A stretch of 64,000 nt of DNA from Ancylobacter mangrovi (lineage in GTDB: Bacteria > Pseudomonadota > Alphaproteobacteria > Rhizobiales > Xanthobacteraceae), in NCBI RefSeq assembly GCF_024752355.1, contig NZ_JANTHZ010000003.1, positions 62,001 to 126,000 on the forward strand, read 5' to 3'. Positions 62,664 through 64,000 of the stretch are shown here, one piece after another; positions within the stretch are counted from its first letter, which is position 1, and each line of letters starts with the position of its first letter. The notes under the pieces are model-generated. The model saw only the letters and a list, made by a program, of their open reading frames with translations, searched no databases and had not been told where the DNA came from. The position numbers were made by a program, and so were the translations under genes.

Positions 62664-64000
62664 TCACATCACCGCGTCGATGGTCTTGCTCAGCTTGTCG
62701 ACGATCTCGCCGATCTGGCTCTCGCTGATGATCAGCGGCGGGCTGACGGCGATGGTGTCGCCGGTGACGCGGAACATGATGCCGTTGTCGTGAAAGCCCA
62801 CTTCCATCGCCTTGAAGCCGCGCTTGCCCACGCCCTCGGCGCTCGGTGCCATGTCGAAGGCGGCGACGAGGCCGACCGTGCGGATGTCGAGGATGCCGGG
62901 CTTGCCCTTCAGGCTCATCACCGCGTCGGCGAAGATCGGCTCGATGGCGCGGGCGCGCTCGAACAGGCCCTCGTCGCGATAGAGGTCGAGCGTGGCGAGC
63001 GAGGCGGCGCAGGCCAGCGGGTGGCCCGAATAGGTGTAGCCGTGGAACAGCTCGATGACGTGCTCGGGGCCGTTCATGAAGGTGTCGTAGATGTCCTTGC
63101 GCACGATCACGCCGCCCATCGGCACCGTGCCGGAGGTGACGCCCTTGGCGAAGGCGATCATGTCCGGCACCACGCCGTAGCGCTCGGCGGCGAAGGGGAA
63201 GCCGAGGCGGCCGAAGCCGGTGATGACCTCGTCGAAGATCAGCAGGATGCCGTATTTGTCGCAGATCTCGCGCAGGCGCTTGAGATAGCCCTTGGGCGCG
63301 GGAAGTCCGCCGGTGGAGCCGGCCATCGGCTCGACGATGACGGCGGCGATGGTCTGGGCGTCGTGCAGCGCGACGAGCCCCTCCAGCGCCTCGGCCCGCT
63401 CGGCGCCCCATTCCGGCTCGCCCTTGGAGAAGGCCTGCTTCTCGCGGTCATAGGTCGAGGGCAGGTGGTCGACGCCGGGCAGCAGGCTGCCGAAGAAGCG
63501 GCGGTTGGGCGAGATGCCGCCGACCGAGGTGCCGCCGAAGCCGACGCCGTGATAGCCGCGCTCGCGGCCGATGAGGCGGGTGCGCGTCGCCTGCCCCTTG
63601 AGGGCGTGATAGGCGAGGGCGATCTTCAGCGCGGTGTCGTCGGCTTCCGAACCGGAATTGCAGAAGAACACATGATCGAGATCGCCGGGGGCCAGTTCGG
63701 CGATGCGCGAGGCGACGCGGAAGGCGGTCGGGTGGCCGAACTGGAAGGTCGGCGCGAAGTCGAGCTCGGCCGCCTGCTTCTGGATCGCCTGCACGATCGG
63801 GTCGCGGCCGTGGCCGGCATTGGCGCACCACAGGCCCGCCGAGCCGTCGAGGATCGGCCGGCCCTCGGGGGTGAAATAGTGCATGTCCTTGGCGCGCGCG
63901 ACCATGCGCGGGCGGGCCTTGAAGGCGCGGTTCGCGGTGAAACCCATCCAGAAGGCTTCGAGGTCGTTCGGCGTCGTGGTGCTGACGGCATCGAAATCAT
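62664..64000 (-). CDS. Omega-amino acid:pyruvate aminotransferase (5' end beyond window)
   Basis: A class III PLP aminotransferase of the beta-alanine/omega-amino acid:pyruvate type. The frame is open to the window end; the visible start region reads DFDAVSTTTPNDLEAFWMGF, so the initiation codon lies just outside. The PLP lysine is in DMIAFAKGVTSG, with the cofactor-binding IFDEVITGFGRLG and the FCNSGSEADDTALK cradle. Such enzymes degrade beta-alanine, gamma-aminobutyrate or taurine-like amines; relatives prefer beta-alanine. About 445 residues are visible, close to the usual full length. Confidence 0.93.
   Translation of the reverse strand, partial: DFDAVSTTTPNDLEAFWMGFTANRAFKARPRMVARAKDMHYFTPEGRPILDGSAGLWCANAGHGRDPIVQAIQKQAAELDFAPTFQFGHPTAFRVASRIAELAPGDLDHVFFCNSGSEADDTALKIALAYHALKGQATRTRLIGRERGYHGVGFGGTSVGGISPNRRFFGSLLPGVDHLPSTYDREKQAFSKGEPEWGAERAEALEGLVALHDAQTIAAVIVEPMAGSTGGLPAPKGYLKRLREICDKYGILLIFDEVITGFGRLGFPFAAERYGVVPDMIAFAKGVTSGTVPMGGVIVRKDIYDTFMNGPEHVIELFHGYTYSGHPLACAASLATLDLYRDEGLFERARAIEPIFADAVMSLKGKPGILDIRTVGLVAAFDMAPSAEGVGKRGFKAMEVGFHDNGIMFRVTGDTIAVSPPLIISESQIGEIVDKLSKTIDAVM

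Overview
The window is a GC-rich, densely coding chromosomal segment. It most likely comes from an alphaproteobacterium of the Hyphomicrobiales (Rhizobiales), and gene content hints at the Xanthobacteraceae/Ancylobacter area; the genus is an inference. Support comes from a CcrM-type GANTC methyltransferase, a stand-alone F0 ATP synthase operon (I-a-c-b'-b), the imuA-imuB-dnaE2 SOS mutasome preceded by the alphaproteobacterial LexA motif GAAC-N7-GAAC, mutY-DUF721-dsbA near smc, and the hdac-xseB...dxs-tlyA order. I see no transposase, integrase, phage gene, CRISPR array, rRNA or tRNA. Both ends cut a gene: ahcY on the left and an omega-aminotransferase on the right.

Layout. 1-9.6 kb: ahcY end, GNAT acetyltransferase, ferredoxin-NADP reductase, a PAS-PAS-GGDEF diguanylate cyclase with an internal duplication, an aldehyde dehydrogenase, a 30-residue membrane micro-ORF, ExoD, DUF983 and a MocR regulator. 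9.7-15.9 kb: LexA box and imuA-imuB-dnaE2; DnaE2 carries an unusual low-complexity insertion. 15.9-17.7 kb: microsatellite-bearing spacer and small envelope/stress proteins. 17.7-20.3 kb: a COG4091 SAF-domain dehydrogenase with a SorC regulator. 20.5-23.8 kb: an OhrR-like MarR, then a LysR gene divergent from an mhqO/mhqD-like pair, with a strong dyad between them. 23.8-31.7 kb: metallopeptidase-moaB, a radical SAM gene with its own LexA box, VOC protein, dsbA, dciA-like, mutY, csbD, GST. 31.7-36.5 kb: ccrM, FUSC, ICMT-like, EamA, Lrp. 36.7-43.3 kb: smc and the F0 operon with a clear sigma70-type promoter and terminator. 43.3-50.4 kb: a repeat-rich spacer, SleB hydrolase, Sua5, deacetylase, xseB, two DUFs and an ICMT/hydrolase pair. 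50.6-64 kb: dxs-tlyA-RNA methyltransferase, VWA protein, HTH-RibBX, aroC, CNNM/CBS protein, Flp-like pilin, hrpB, aminotransferase.

Functional themes. DNA repair and chromosome biology recur: the SOS mutasome, a second LexA-boxed gene, MutY, XseB, SMC, CcrM and a DciA-like protein. Stress and electrophile handling is the second theme: OhrR-like, MhqO/MhqD-like, GST, glyoxalase-fold proteins and CsbD. The rest is core metabolism (F0, DXP pathway, riboflavin, shikimate, molybdopterin). The least explained items are the DnaE2 insertion, the LexA-boxed radical SAM gene, the HTH-RibBX fusion with an internal ribosome site, the decayed tandem repeats in spacers and the COG4091/SorC unit.
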